NCBI GenBank assembly: GCA_023251595.1
Contig: JAHEYM010000072.1
Coordinates: forward strand, 1 to 12,199
DNA: 12,199 bases
Direction: 5' to 3'
DNA from: Bacteroidota bacterium
Lineage (GTDB): Bacteria; Bacteroidota; Bacteroidia; AKYH767-A; JABDAW01
Below the pieces are notes generated by a model. That model made no database searches. It was not told the origin of the DNA and saw nothing but the letters and a program-made list of their open reading frames with translations. A program made the position numbers and the translations under genes. Positions 1-6,433 of the stretch are shown here, piece after piece. Each line of letters opens with the position of its first letter. Position 1 is the first letter of the stretch.

Positions 1-275
1 ACATAATACACGTAATACCAGCCTGTATTTGAACTGGTTGAACCGGGAATAATCGGGTTGTTGAGCACTGAAACAAACCCATTCGGACCGTTCCAGAAGT
101 ATGACGCACCTGCATAAGCGTTGCAGAACAACGTTAGGGGTGTGCCCTGACACACCGGAGCATTGCTTGTGGGCTGCGCAGGAGGACAAGGCTGTGCGAA
201 AAGACCGTTCAAGCCAAAAACATAGAGACTGATGAGGGTGAAGCGAAGACCGGTATGTTTAAATATTTTATCCAC
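1..275 (-). CDS. Secreted protein with N-terminal Ig-like domain (partial)
   Basis: The first 91 residues of a protein that runs off the left edge. A GTG start at 275 gives a signal peptide with a basic N-terminus (MDKIFKHTGLRF), a hydrophobic core and a likely cleavage after FAQ near residue 28. What follows, with the segments PVCQGTPLTLFC, YFWNGPNGFVS, NNPIIPGSTSSNTGWYYVYY, is the pattern of Bacteroidota Ig/PKD-like domains (a Cys near the start, a Trp-Gly-Pro-Asn-Gly turn, Asn-Pro-x-Ile, then a Gly-x-Tyr strand). Such domains usually occur in large surface or type IX-secreted proteins; the C-terminus that would show a sorting domain is outside the window. There is no in-frame ATG between the secA stop and this start, so GTG is the best start. 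It lies 33 bases after secA on the same strand and may be read through from it. Function beyond secretion is unknown. Confidence 0.75.
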   Translation of the reverse strand, partial: MDKIFKHTGLRFTLISLYVFGLNGLFAQPCPPAQPTSNAPVCQGTPLTLFCNAYAGASYFWNGPNGFVSVLNNPIIPGSTSSNTGWYYVYY

Positions 276-308
276 GCAATAGGTTTTGAAAAGAGGGTCT
301 AAACTCGA

Positions 309-3300
309 TCAAACTCTGGCTTCGACGCCGTGGCAATTCTTGTACTTTTTCCCGCTGCCGCAAGGGCAAGGATCATTTCGACCTATTTTGGGTTCAGCTC
401 TGACGGGTTGAATCCGGGGTTGAGCGGGTGGTCCGGGTTCGGCATTCGAAGACGAGGTTGAAGACGTTTCTGACCTGCTTGTACGCACCTTGCTCAAATC
501 GGTTCTACTTATTTTCGCCTCTTTTACTTCGTTCGGGTCGGAGATAGGTAAATTGCCTTTGAAAAGAAAAGCAATGATGCTTCGGTTTACTTTATCCATC
601 ATGACTTTAAACAATTCGAACGACTCGAATTTATATATTAATAATGGATCTTTTTGTTCATAAACAGCATTCTGAACCGATTGTTTTAAATCATCCATTT
701 CGCGTAAATGTTCTTTCCACGAATCGTCAATTATTCCAAGTGTCACATTTTTTTCAAATGCCTGAATTAATTCTTTTCCTTTTGATGTATATGATTTTTC
801 TAAATTCGCAATTACCTGTATCGTGTGAAGTCCATCGGTAATAGGGAATACTACATTCGTAATTGTTCCTCCGTTATTTGTATATACATCCGTAATAAAA
901 GGGAGTGATCTTTCTCTGAGATTATTACATTTATCTGAATAGTGTTGAACGCAGGCTTCATTTAATTTTGAAGTGAGAGTGGAAACATCGGCACTGTAAA
1001 ATTCTTTTTCCGATACCGGATTTTCCATTGCGAAAACACGAATGATTTCAAGATTAAAATACTCATATTCGCGACGTTCAACTGCATCCGCAACAATACT
1101 TTCGCAAACATCATTCAACATATAAGAAATATCGAGCGAAAGTCTTTCACCAAAAAGTGCGTGTTTTCTTTTTGTATATATAACTTCACGCTGCGAATTC
1201 ATTACGTCGTCATATTCGAGAAGACGCTTTCTTATTCCGAAGTTATTTTCTTCAACTTTTCTTTGCGCACGCTCAATTGATTTAGTAATCATTGAATGCT
1301 GAATTACTTCACCCTCTTTAATTCCCAAACGATCCATTAAACTCGCGATTCTCTCGGAGCCGAACATTCGCATCAGATCATCTTCGAGCGACACATAAAA
1401 TTCAGATGAACCCGGATCTCCCTGCCGTCCCGCACGACCTCGCAACTGTCTGTCCACACGTCTTGACTCATGTCTCTCAGTACCGATAATTGCTAATCCA
1501 CCTGCATCTTTCACTCCTGGTCCGAGTTTGATATCCGTTCCCCGACCAGCCATATTTGTAGCAATGGTAACAGTTCCTGCTTGTCCCGCTTCAACAACAA
1601 TATCCGCTTCTTTTTTGTGAAGTTTTGCATTCAGGACATTATGTTTTATGCCACGCAATTTTAACATCCGGGATAATAATTCAGAAATTTCTACGGAAGT
1701 TGTTCCGACAAGAACAGGTCTTCCTTTCGTCACCAAATTATTTATTTCCTCAATGACGGCATTATATTTTTCACGTTTTGTTTTATATACGAAATCTTCA
1801 CCGTCTTTTCTGACCATTTTCCGGTTTGTCGGAATAACAACTACATCTAATTCATATATTTTCCAAAATTCACCCGCTTCAGTTTCTGCAGTACCTGTCA
1901 TACCGGCGAGTTTATGGTACATCCGGAAATAATTCTGTAAAGTGATCGTCGCGTATGTTTGCGTGATTGCTTCAATCTTCACATTTTCTTTTGCTTCAAT
2001 CGCCTGATGCAATCCATCCGAATATCTTCTTCCATCGAGCACACGACCGGTCTGTTCATCTACAATTTTTATTTTCCCATCTGCAATAATATATTCTGTA
2101 TCGCGATCGAAAAGTGTATATGCTTTTAATAATTGTGTGACCGTGTGAATACGTTCCGATTTAATGCTGAAATCGCGCAACAGTGTTTCTTTCTTTTCAA
2201 TTTTTTCTGCGGGCGAATCGTTTGAACGTTCTATGTCTGCCATCTGCGAACCAACATCAGGCATAATAAAAAATGTGCTGTCTTCGGATGATGATGTAAT
2301 TAATTCAATTCCTTTTTCAGATAATTCAACAGAATTATTTTTTTCGTCTATGGTGAAAAATAATTCCGCATCAACTTTGTGCATTTGCTTCGACTGATCT
2401 GCCATATAGAAATTTTCAGTCTTTTGAAGTAATGCACGTCCACCCGGTTCTCCCAATATTTTAATTAATGCTTTATTTTTTGGAAGTCCGCGATGTGCGC
2501 GCAACAACGCGAGTCCTGCCGCAACTTCGTCTTTTGCTTCCAGACTTTTTCTCGCATCAACCAGCGCGGTATTGATAAAACTCCGCTGTGCATTCATCAG
2601 TTGTTCCACTTTTGGTTTCAGTGCAAAAAATTCGTGGCTTTCACCTTTTGGCGTCGGACCCGAAATAATTAATGGCGTTCGTGCATCATCAATCAATACA
2701 CTATCGACCTCATCGACAATGGCGAAATGATGTCCACGCTGTACTAAATCTTCAGGATTACGACCCATATTATCGCGCAAATAATCGAAACCGAATTCGT
2801 TGTTGGTGCCGTAGGTAATATCTGATAAATATGCTTTTTTACGAGCGTCGGAATGTGGCTCGTGTTTATCGATACAATCGACCGTGAGACCAAGAAATTC
2901 GAACAAGGTTCCGTTCCACTCAGCATCACGTTTTGCAAGATAATCATTCACCGTAACGATGTGAACTCCCTTGCCAGCCAAGGCATTGAGGTAAATTGGC
3001 AAAGTCGCAACGAGCGTTTTTCCTTCCCCGGTAGCCATCTCCGCAATCTTGCCTTGATGCAGAACGGCGCCACCCATAAGCTGCACGTCATAATGCACCA
3101 TATCCCATGTAATCGGTGTACCTGCAGCAAGCCAGGTGTTTGCATATATCGCAGTATCACCTTCAATAACGATGCTGTTTTTCACCGAAGCGAGGTCGCG
3201 ATCAAGTTGTGTAGCGGTTACTTCAATAAATTCATTTTCTTTGAATCGTTTCGCGGTTTCTTTCACGACAGCAAAAGCTTCGGGCAGAATCTCTTTAAGA

Positions 3301-3623
3301 ACCTCTTCGATTTTTATGTTGAGATCTTTCTTCAGCTTATCGATTCGGGTGTAAAGTGCTTCTTTTTCGGTGAGATCCATTTCCGGATTCTCCTCAATCT
3401 GTTGATTGATGGTTACGATTTCAGTTTCAGTGTCTTCAAGATACACCTGAATACGACTTTTGAACTCACCCGTTTTAGCGCGAAGCTCGTTGTTACTAAG
3501 GGTTTCGATGGTTTTCCCCGCAGCTAGAGTCTTCTCCACATACGGAGTAAGTTCCTTCACATCTTTCTCGGATTTACTGCCACCAAAAAGTCCTGAAATT
3601 GTTTTAGTTAGAAAATTTGACAT
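309..3623 (-). CDS. secA: Preprotein translocase ATPase subunit SecA
   Basis: SecA is the cytosolic ATPase that pushes unfolded precursor proteins through the SecYEG channel. All diagnostic parts are visible: QLMGGAVLHQGKIAEMATGEGKT with Walker A at about residues 197-203, the DEVD helicase motif II with DDARTPLIISG at about 304-322, TNRKMVRKD at about 599-607, NMAGRGTDIKLG at about 690-701, the arginine-finger stretch RRVDRQLRGRAGRQGD at about 721-736, and a C-terminal SEC-C zinc motif with Cys1086, Cys1088, Cys1097 and His1098. The length of 1104 residues exceeds the roughly 900 of E. coli SecA. Part of the excess lies in an insert after motif II (roughly residues 335-500) that is usual in Bacteroidota. 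A Ser/Pro/Glu-rich linker precedes the zinc motif. ATG at 3623 follows a -7 promoter element by about 20 bases. No frameshift or missing key residue is seen. Confidence 0.98.
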   Translation of the reverse strand: MSNFLTKTISGLFGGSKSEKDVKELTPYVEKTLAAGKTIETLSNNELRAKTGEFKSRIQVYLEDTETEIVTINQQIEENPEMDLTEKEALYTRIDKLKKDLNIKIEEVLKEILPEAFAVVKETAKRFKENEFIEVTATQLDRDLASVKNSIVIEGDTAIYANTWLAAGTPITWDMVHYDVQLMGGAVLHQGKIAEMATGEGKTLVATLPIYLNALAGKGVHIVTVNDYLAKRDAEWNGTLFEFLGLTVDCIDKHEPHSDARKKAYLSDITYGTNNEFGFDYLRDNMGRNPEDLVQRGHHFAIVDEVDSVLIDDARTPLIISGPTPKGESHEFFALKPKVEQLMNAQRSFINTALVDARKSLEAKDEVAAGLALLRAHRGLPKNKALIKILGEPGGRALLQKTENFYMADQSKQMHKVDAELFFTIDEKNNSVELSEKGIELITSSSEDSTFFIMPDVGSQMADIERSNDSPAEKIEKKETLLRDFSIKSERIHTVTQLLKAYTLFDRDTEYIIADGKIKIVDEQTGRVLDGRRYSDGLHQAIEAKENVKIEAITQTYATITLQNYFRMYHKLAGMTGTAETEAGEFWKIYELDVVVIPTNRKMVRKDGEDFVYKTKREKYNAVIEEINNLVTKGRPVLVGTTSVEISELLSRMLKLRGIKHNVLNAKLHKKEADIVVEAGQAGTVTIATNMAGRGTDIKLGPGVKDAGGLAIIGTERHESRRVDRQLRGRAGRQGDPGSSEFYVSLEDDLMRMFGSERIASLMDRLGIKEGEVIQHSMITKSIERAQRKVEENNFGIRKRLLEYDDVMNSQREVIYTKRKHALFGERLSLDISYMLNDVCESIVADAVERREYEYFNLEIIRVFAMENPVSEKEFYSADVSTLTSKLNEACVQHYSDKCNNLRERSLPFITDVYTNNGGTITNVVFPITDGLHTIQVIANLEKSYTSKGKELIQAFEKNVTLGIIDDSWKEHLREMDDLKQSVQNAVYEQKDPLLIYKFESFELFKVMMDKVNRSIIAFLFKGNLPISDPNEVKEAKISRTDLSKVRTSRSETSSTSSSNAEPGPPAQPRIQPVRAEPKIGRNDPCPCGSGKKYKNCHGVEARV

Positions 3624-3641
3624 GCGTTTTTGTTAGACTTG

Positions 3642-3649
3642 CAAAGATA
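3642..3649 (-). promoter_or_regulatory. Putative secA promoter -7 element
   Basis: On the minus strand the sequence TATCTTTG fits the Bacteroidota -7 consensus TAnnTTTG and lies 18 bases upstream of the secA ATG. The only upstream TTG is inside the palindromic repeat (complement of 3674-3676), 24 bases away rather than the usual 19-21, so the -33 element is weak. The leader would be very short. Confidence 0.6.
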
Positions 3650-3657
3650 CGAATTTT

Positions 3658-3681
3658 GTAGAGACGTTGCATGCAACGTCT
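3658..3681. repeat. Palindromic REP-like repeat, copy 1
   Basis: The 20 bases AGACGTTGCATGCAACGTCT at 3662-3681 form a perfect palindrome, preceded by GTAG. The same unit occurs at 6406-6433 with full 13-base arms (GTAGAGACGTTGC) and in diverged form at 6357-6380, so it is a dispersed repeat and not chance. In this copy the outer right arm (CTAC) is lost. It sits in the -33 region of secA. Confidence 0.85.
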
Positions 3682-3694
3682 TTGCAGGTGTTAG

Positions 3695-3742
3695 GGGTTG
3701 ATGGGTTGATGGGTTGATGGGTTGATAGGTTGATGGGTTGAA
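3695..3742. repeat. Six-copy octamer tandem repeat (GGGTTGAT)
   Basis: Six head-to-tail copies of an 8-base unit: GGGTTGAT four times (3695-3726), then AGGTTGAT and GGGTTGAA. It is noncoding between secA and the next gene. A period of 8 is not a multiple of three, so it would change frame in any reading through it. Confidence 0.9.
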
Positions 3743-3755
3743 CCGGACGGTTATT

Positions 3756-3782
3756 CCCCTCCTTGGAGGGGCAGGGGTGGGT
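3756..3782. repeat. Small palindromic G/C-rich element
   Basis: CCCCTCC and GGAGGGG are 7-base inverted arms around TT (3756-3771), followed by CAGGGGTGGGT. The block is far richer in G and C than its surroundings. Similar CCCCTCC/GGAGGGG blocks are, from memory, common dispersed repeats in Bacteroidota; this cannot be verified here. It directly follows the octamer array, making a composite repeat block. Confidence 0.6.
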
Positions 3783-3794
3783 CTTAAGGGTAGT

Positions 3795-3825
3795 TTGGAA
3801 GATTGTCAACAAAGAATTATTTTTG
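3795..3825 (+). promoter_or_regulatory. Putative promoter of the 48-residue TPR-like gene
   Basis: TTG at 3795-3797 and TATTTTTG at 3818-3825 are separated by 20 bases, an exact match to the Bacteroidota form TTG-N19-21-TAnnTTTG. The ATG at 3846 lies 20 bases after the -7 element, as for the other promoters in this window. Confidence 0.6.
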
Positions 3826-3845
3826 AGGGCTTCATTCTAAATAAC

Positions 3846-3992
3846 ATGGAAGAAAACGAAATGGCAATAGCCAAAAATTTAATTATGACTGGAAGATATC
3901 ATGAGGCAATCCCGATATATAATATGTTAATCACGAATAATCCGGATAACGCAATTGCCGATTTGTTAAATAAAAGTGATAGTGAAAGGTAA
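3846..3992 (+). CDS. Small TPR-like protein
   Basis: A 48-residue ORF whose middle part (AKNLIMTGRYHEAIPIYNML to NNPDNA) reads as one tetratricopeptide-type helix pair: small residue, G-x-Y-x-E-A-I, aromatic, then Asn-Pro-x-Asn. TPR units mediate protein contacts. The frame stays open upstream to 3738, but that part only translates the repeat block, and the promoter at 3795-3825 points to the ATG at 3846. A second ATG lies six codons on. It could be a true micro-gene or the remains of a longer TPR protein. It converges with the minus-strand pair that ends at 4021. Function unknown. Confidence 0.5.
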   Translation: MEENEMAIAKNLIMTGRYHEAIPIYNMLITNNPDNAIADLLNKSDSER

Positions 3993-4020
3993 TTGGGGTA
4001 GCCCTTTATAGGAAAAAGGA

Positions 4021-4503
4021 TCAATCTAATATGAATTTATTTTTTGGAAGCAGACCCGCATTTATTGCCGCTCTATATTGCGGTGTACCTGGTGGGATTT
4101 GAAAGTTCTTAGATTGGATCCATACAAATTGTTCTCGTTTTCTACCCAGTAGCCTAATTTTATTTAGCTCTGGTGCCTGACTGTTTAGCCACTCTTTCAA
4201 CCATTTAAGTTTTTTCAAAACTGTACTTACTTTTGTCGTATGAGCAGAATGAATTTCTACAAAAAAAACCTCGTTTTTGTATGCGAAGACATAATCCCAT
4301 CGATTAGAATTAGGGTATTTTTTTTTAGTACAGGAATCGATATCAACACTCCCTTGCAGCATTGAACTGTCGGCAACCATAACCCTGCGGCTATGATTAC
4401 CCAACGCAGTTAGACCGTTTTGAAAACAAGTTTTAATATCAGGTGTTGCTTCAACAGCCTCTCTAAATGTCATTAAAGATTTCGTGCGATTAATTTTCAT
4501 CAT
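4021..4503 (-). CDS. ATPase-partner protein, possible PD-(D/E)XK-like nuclease
   Basis: A 160-residue protein without signal peptide or membrane segment. The most distinctive part is GSVDIDSC (about residues 51-58), then NRWDYVFAYKNEVFFVEIHSA (Asp70, Glu83, His85), then VSTVLKKLKWLKEWL, ending with WIQSKNF and a short tail. An Asp before a turn, a hydrophobic strand and Glu-x-His recalls the core of PD-(D/E)XK nucleases, with His in place of the usual Lys; this is inference, not a firm assignment. I chose the ATG at 4503 (another follows at once at 4500). It overlaps the last 14 bases of the upstream ATPase gene, which implies translational coupling and a joint job. The frame is open up to 4596, but that part lies wholly inside the ATPase gene and has no protein-like pattern of its own. 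Confidence 0.8.
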   Translation of the reverse strand: MMKINRTKSLMTFREAVEATPDIKTCFQNGLTALGNHSRRVMVADSSMLQGSVDIDSCTKKKYPNSNRWDYVFAYKNEVFFVEIHSAHTTKVSTVLKKLKWLKEWLNSQAPELNKIRLLGRKREQFVWIQSKNFQIPPGTPQYRAAINAGLLPKNKFILD

Positions 4504-5650
4504 TAAAATATTCTGATACAATATCTGCTGCCTTCCCTGCAAATGAGGAAATACCACCCCAATTGGAAATTGCATTATCACCGCTTCCGGCGTCAAGTGT
4601 GGAAATGTCCTTTGTCATTACTCCATGACTCGCTCTTGCAAAGTAAAATGTTTTGATTTGTTTTTTTGAAAAGATACCTTCAAACATCTTTTTTGTATCA
4701 GCGGTTTTAGAAATATCAAATAACTCAAATAAAGTACCTTCAGATGTATTGGATTTTTTTAAAAAATTAAATGCCCATGCAAATTCCAAAAAGACAGGTG
4801 AATGGGTGGAAACAATTACTTTATAATTTCTTGAAAGCAAATCGATAATCTGAAGGATTACAGATTTTATTGCTTCTGGATGCAAACCCATTTCGGGCTC
4901 TTCTATGACAACATATTTGTAATCGTTTTTTAGACCTATCTTTGTCGGAGGGCACAACCAATAAAATGCAAGTAGCAACGGCATAAATTCCTTTTGGCCG
5001 GCACTCCAAGTCGAGAAAGGGACACTCATGCCTTCTATTTCCATACGTAATTTTTTCTGTCCCGTTCGTTCGTCCAAGACCACTTTTCCATCGTGAAAAA
5101 TACTTTCATTAAATGACTTTCTCAAAGGTTCTTTTAATCTTTTACTGATTGGAAAAATGGATTCTGATTTTCCGATACCATTTTGTAATAATTGACGTAG
5201 AGTTTCACTAAATTGCTTCAAAACGTAGGGGGTTGATGAATCAAATTCGGTGAATGGTTTTGGTCTTCCATCTGATATGCTTAATATTCGTTGGGCAGGG
5301 ATGTAGAACAACGATTCTATTTCTTTCCGATCTGGGTCAGTTTTTATTTTCGGTGTGAGAAAATTTTTGTCGAACGATCTTTTATCTAAATTTATTACAG
5401 TGCTGTTTTTCCATATTTTCGCCATTCCTTCCCCAAAATAAAGGTCGAGTATTTTTTCGGTGTCTTTCCCCCAAATGTAAGAATATTGTTTGAATGTTTC
5501 CTGAATATGATTTTTATCAATCAAAAGTTTTAACAGTTGGAGAAAAATACTTTTTCCGCTTGCCTGAGGACCAACCAACAGTGTTAAATCACCAAAAGAA
5601 ACATCAGCCTCTTCAATTGGACCGAATGATTTTATTCTCAAATGTTCCAT
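4490..5650 (-). CDS. AAA_21/ABC-type ATPase
   Basis: A 386-residue soluble ATPase of the SMC/RecF/OLD-like ABC class. Visible in order: an N-terminal strand pair (MEHLRIKSFGPIEEADVSFG), Walker A GPQASGKS at 27-34, an ABC signature-like SAGQKE at 216-221, Walker B and D-loop YVVIEEPEMGLHP at 246-258 with the Glu250-Glu251 pair, and a switch-histidine block VIVSTHSP with His283. The span between Walker A and signature is only about 180 residues and lacks a long coiled coil. The C-terminal 100 residues hold no recognisable TOPRIM metal-binding motif, so this is not a full OLD nuclease. Such stand-alone ATPases are often paired with a nuclease or toxin in defence systems such as Septu and AbiL. 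Here the partner gene overlaps the 3' end by 14 bases, and the pair has its own promoter at 5675-5705. All catalytic motifs are intact, so the gene is probably functional. Confidence 0.92.
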   Translation of the reverse strand: MEHLRIKSFGPIEEADVSFGDLTLLVGPQASGKSIFLQLLKLLIDKNHIQETFKQYSYIWGKDTEKILDLYFGEGMAKIWKNSTVINLDKRSFDKNFLTPKIKTDPDRKEIESLFYIPAQRILSISDGRPKPFTEFDSSTPYVLKQFSETLRQLLQNGIGKSESIFPISKRLKEPLRKSFNESIFHDGKVVLDERTGQKKLRMEIEGMSVPFSTWSAGQKEFMPLLLAFYWLCPPTKIGLKNDYKYVVIEEPEMGLHPEAIKSVILQIIDLLSRNYKVIVSTHSPVFLEFAWAFNFLKKSNTSEGTLFELFDISKTADTKKMFEGIFSKKQIKTFYFARASHGVMTKDISTLDAGSGDNAISNWGGISSFAGKAADIVSEYFNDEN

Positions 5651-5674
5651 TTCGTTACGTCTAAAATTTAGTTG

Positions 5675-5705
5675 CGAAGTTACGGTTTTTCTTTCATAGT
5701 TACAA
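5675..5705 (-). promoter_or_regulatory. Putative promoter of the ATPase pair
   Basis: Read on the minus strand: TTG (complement of 5703-5705), a spacer of 20 bases with an A-rich part, then TAACTTCG (complement of 5675-5682), one mismatch from TAnnTTTG. The ATPase ATG at 5650 lies 24 bases further on. No operator or inverted repeat is visible around it. Confidence 0.55.
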
Positions 5706-5909
5706 GTTATACTCTTTCGATTGATTTATTTTAGATCATTACCTTTCCCAGTTATTACAATCCTTATTAATTAAATGCTTGCTAATTTGCTAAGGTATCA
5801 TGAGGAAATTTAATAAAGAAATGAAACAAAAAGTGCAGATAAGAAACCTGAAATGATGGAACGAAAAAACGACTATTGATTTGAATTCCAAAAAAACAGA
5901 GTATAAAGC

Positions 5910-5941
5910 TTCTTTAATTAGGAAAAAAAGAAGTAAATTTG
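5910..5941 (+). promoter_or_regulatory. Putative promoter of the 54-residue gene
   Basis: TAAATTTG at 5934-5941 matches TAnnTTTG exactly. The best -33 candidate is TTC at 5910-5912 with a 21-base spacer. The ATG at 5946 is only 4 bases after the -7 element, so the transcript would be almost leaderless or start inside the gene; the assignment is therefore moderate. Confidence 0.45.
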
Positions 5942-5945
5942 CACG

Positions 5946-6110
5946 ATGACAATTAAAGAACTTACTAAATCCAAGATTCCGATCGTCAAGATCAACCCTA
6001 AACTCGACAAACTTGCAGGCAAAGTGCTTTTTCCTCAGAAGTTAGAGGAAGCTAATCATGTTCTCAAAACTGTTGGTATGCCGAGTGAAAAATTATCACG
6101 AAAGAAATAA
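5946..6110 (+). CDS. Small protein of unknown function
   Basis: A 54-residue ORF that reads as a soluble, basic protein: MTIKELTKSKIPIVKI, then NPKLDKLAGKVLFP, then a helical stretch QKLEEANHVLKTVGMPSEKL and a basic tail. Clean codon use, a sensible start with a Bacteroidota-type -7 element just upstream, and the absence of low-complexity sequence favour a real gene. The size and charge would suit an antitoxin or small nucleic-acid-binding protein, but no family is recognised and no partner gene follows: the transposase remnant begins on the other strand 10 bases later. It may have lost a downstream partner. Function unknown. Confidence 0.55.
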   Translation: MTIKELTKSKIPIVKINPKLDKLAGKVLFPQKLEEANHVLKTVGMPSEKLSRKK

Positions 6111-6356
6111 CTCCAAAACTTCATCCAAAAAATCGATCCGTTTTCCAGTTCGCCGGATTATTTTTAATATATTCCGATATATGAACATATTCATCATAAT
6201 TACGGATAATATGATCGTGAAAACGGGATTGCCAACCGAATTTAATAATTAGTGGTGACAAACCTACGGTTCTGGTAACTGCCGATTTGAATGAACGAAT
6301 GATGGTCGAAACCGAATTAGGTTTAGGGGATATGTTCGCCATGATTTCATTTTTTG

Positions 6357-6380
6357 GTAGAGACGGTGAATGCAACGTCT
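6357..6380. repeat. Palindromic REP-like repeat, diverged copy 2
   Basis: GTAGAGACGGTGAATGCAACGTCT differs from copy 1 at two left-arm positions (GGTGA for GTTGC), so its symmetry is partly lost. It lies 25 bases from copy 3, giving a paired arrangement like the doublets made by REP elements. Confidence 0.7.
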
Positions 6381-6405
6381 CCGCGCGGAATGGTGCGTTG
6401 CGAAT

Positions 6406-6433
6406 GTAGAGACGTTGCTTGCAACGTCTCTAC
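6406..6433. repeat. Palindromic REP-like repeat, copy 3 (intact)
   Basis: Perfect 13-base arms GTAGAGACGTTGC and GCAACGTCTCTAC around TT. This is the most complete of the three copies. It is inside the RAYT remnant and reads there as GRDVASNVST. Confidence 0.9.

Noticed and set aside
2853..3527. A 224-codon open frame on the plus strand opposite the N-terminal half of secA
   Set aside because: It lies wholly antisense to an intact, clearly coding secA, its product has no recognisable family pattern, and it is rich in Phe, Ser and Ile as expected for a shadow frame.
3738..3845. N-terminal extension of the small TPR-like frame through the repeat block
   Set aside because: It begins at a TTG inside the octamer array, translates the G/C-rich palindrome (PLLGGAGVGLKG), and lies upstream of or within the likely promoter.
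4003..4019. Short inverted repeat CCTTT/AAAGG between the convergent gene ends as a terminator
   Set aside because: Only 5 base pairs with a 7-base loop and no strong stem or T-run; too weak to call.
4504..4596. Longer form of the ATPase-partner protein starting at 4596
   Set aside because: The added 31 residues lie entirely inside the ATPase coding region and show no own pattern; the 14-base overlap start at 4503 is a common coupling layout.
3657..6433. CRISPR array made of the palindromic repeats
   Set aside because: Only three copies, irregularly spaced (two of them 25 bases apart and one 2.7 kb away), with no spacer set and no cas genes; REP-like repeats explain them better.
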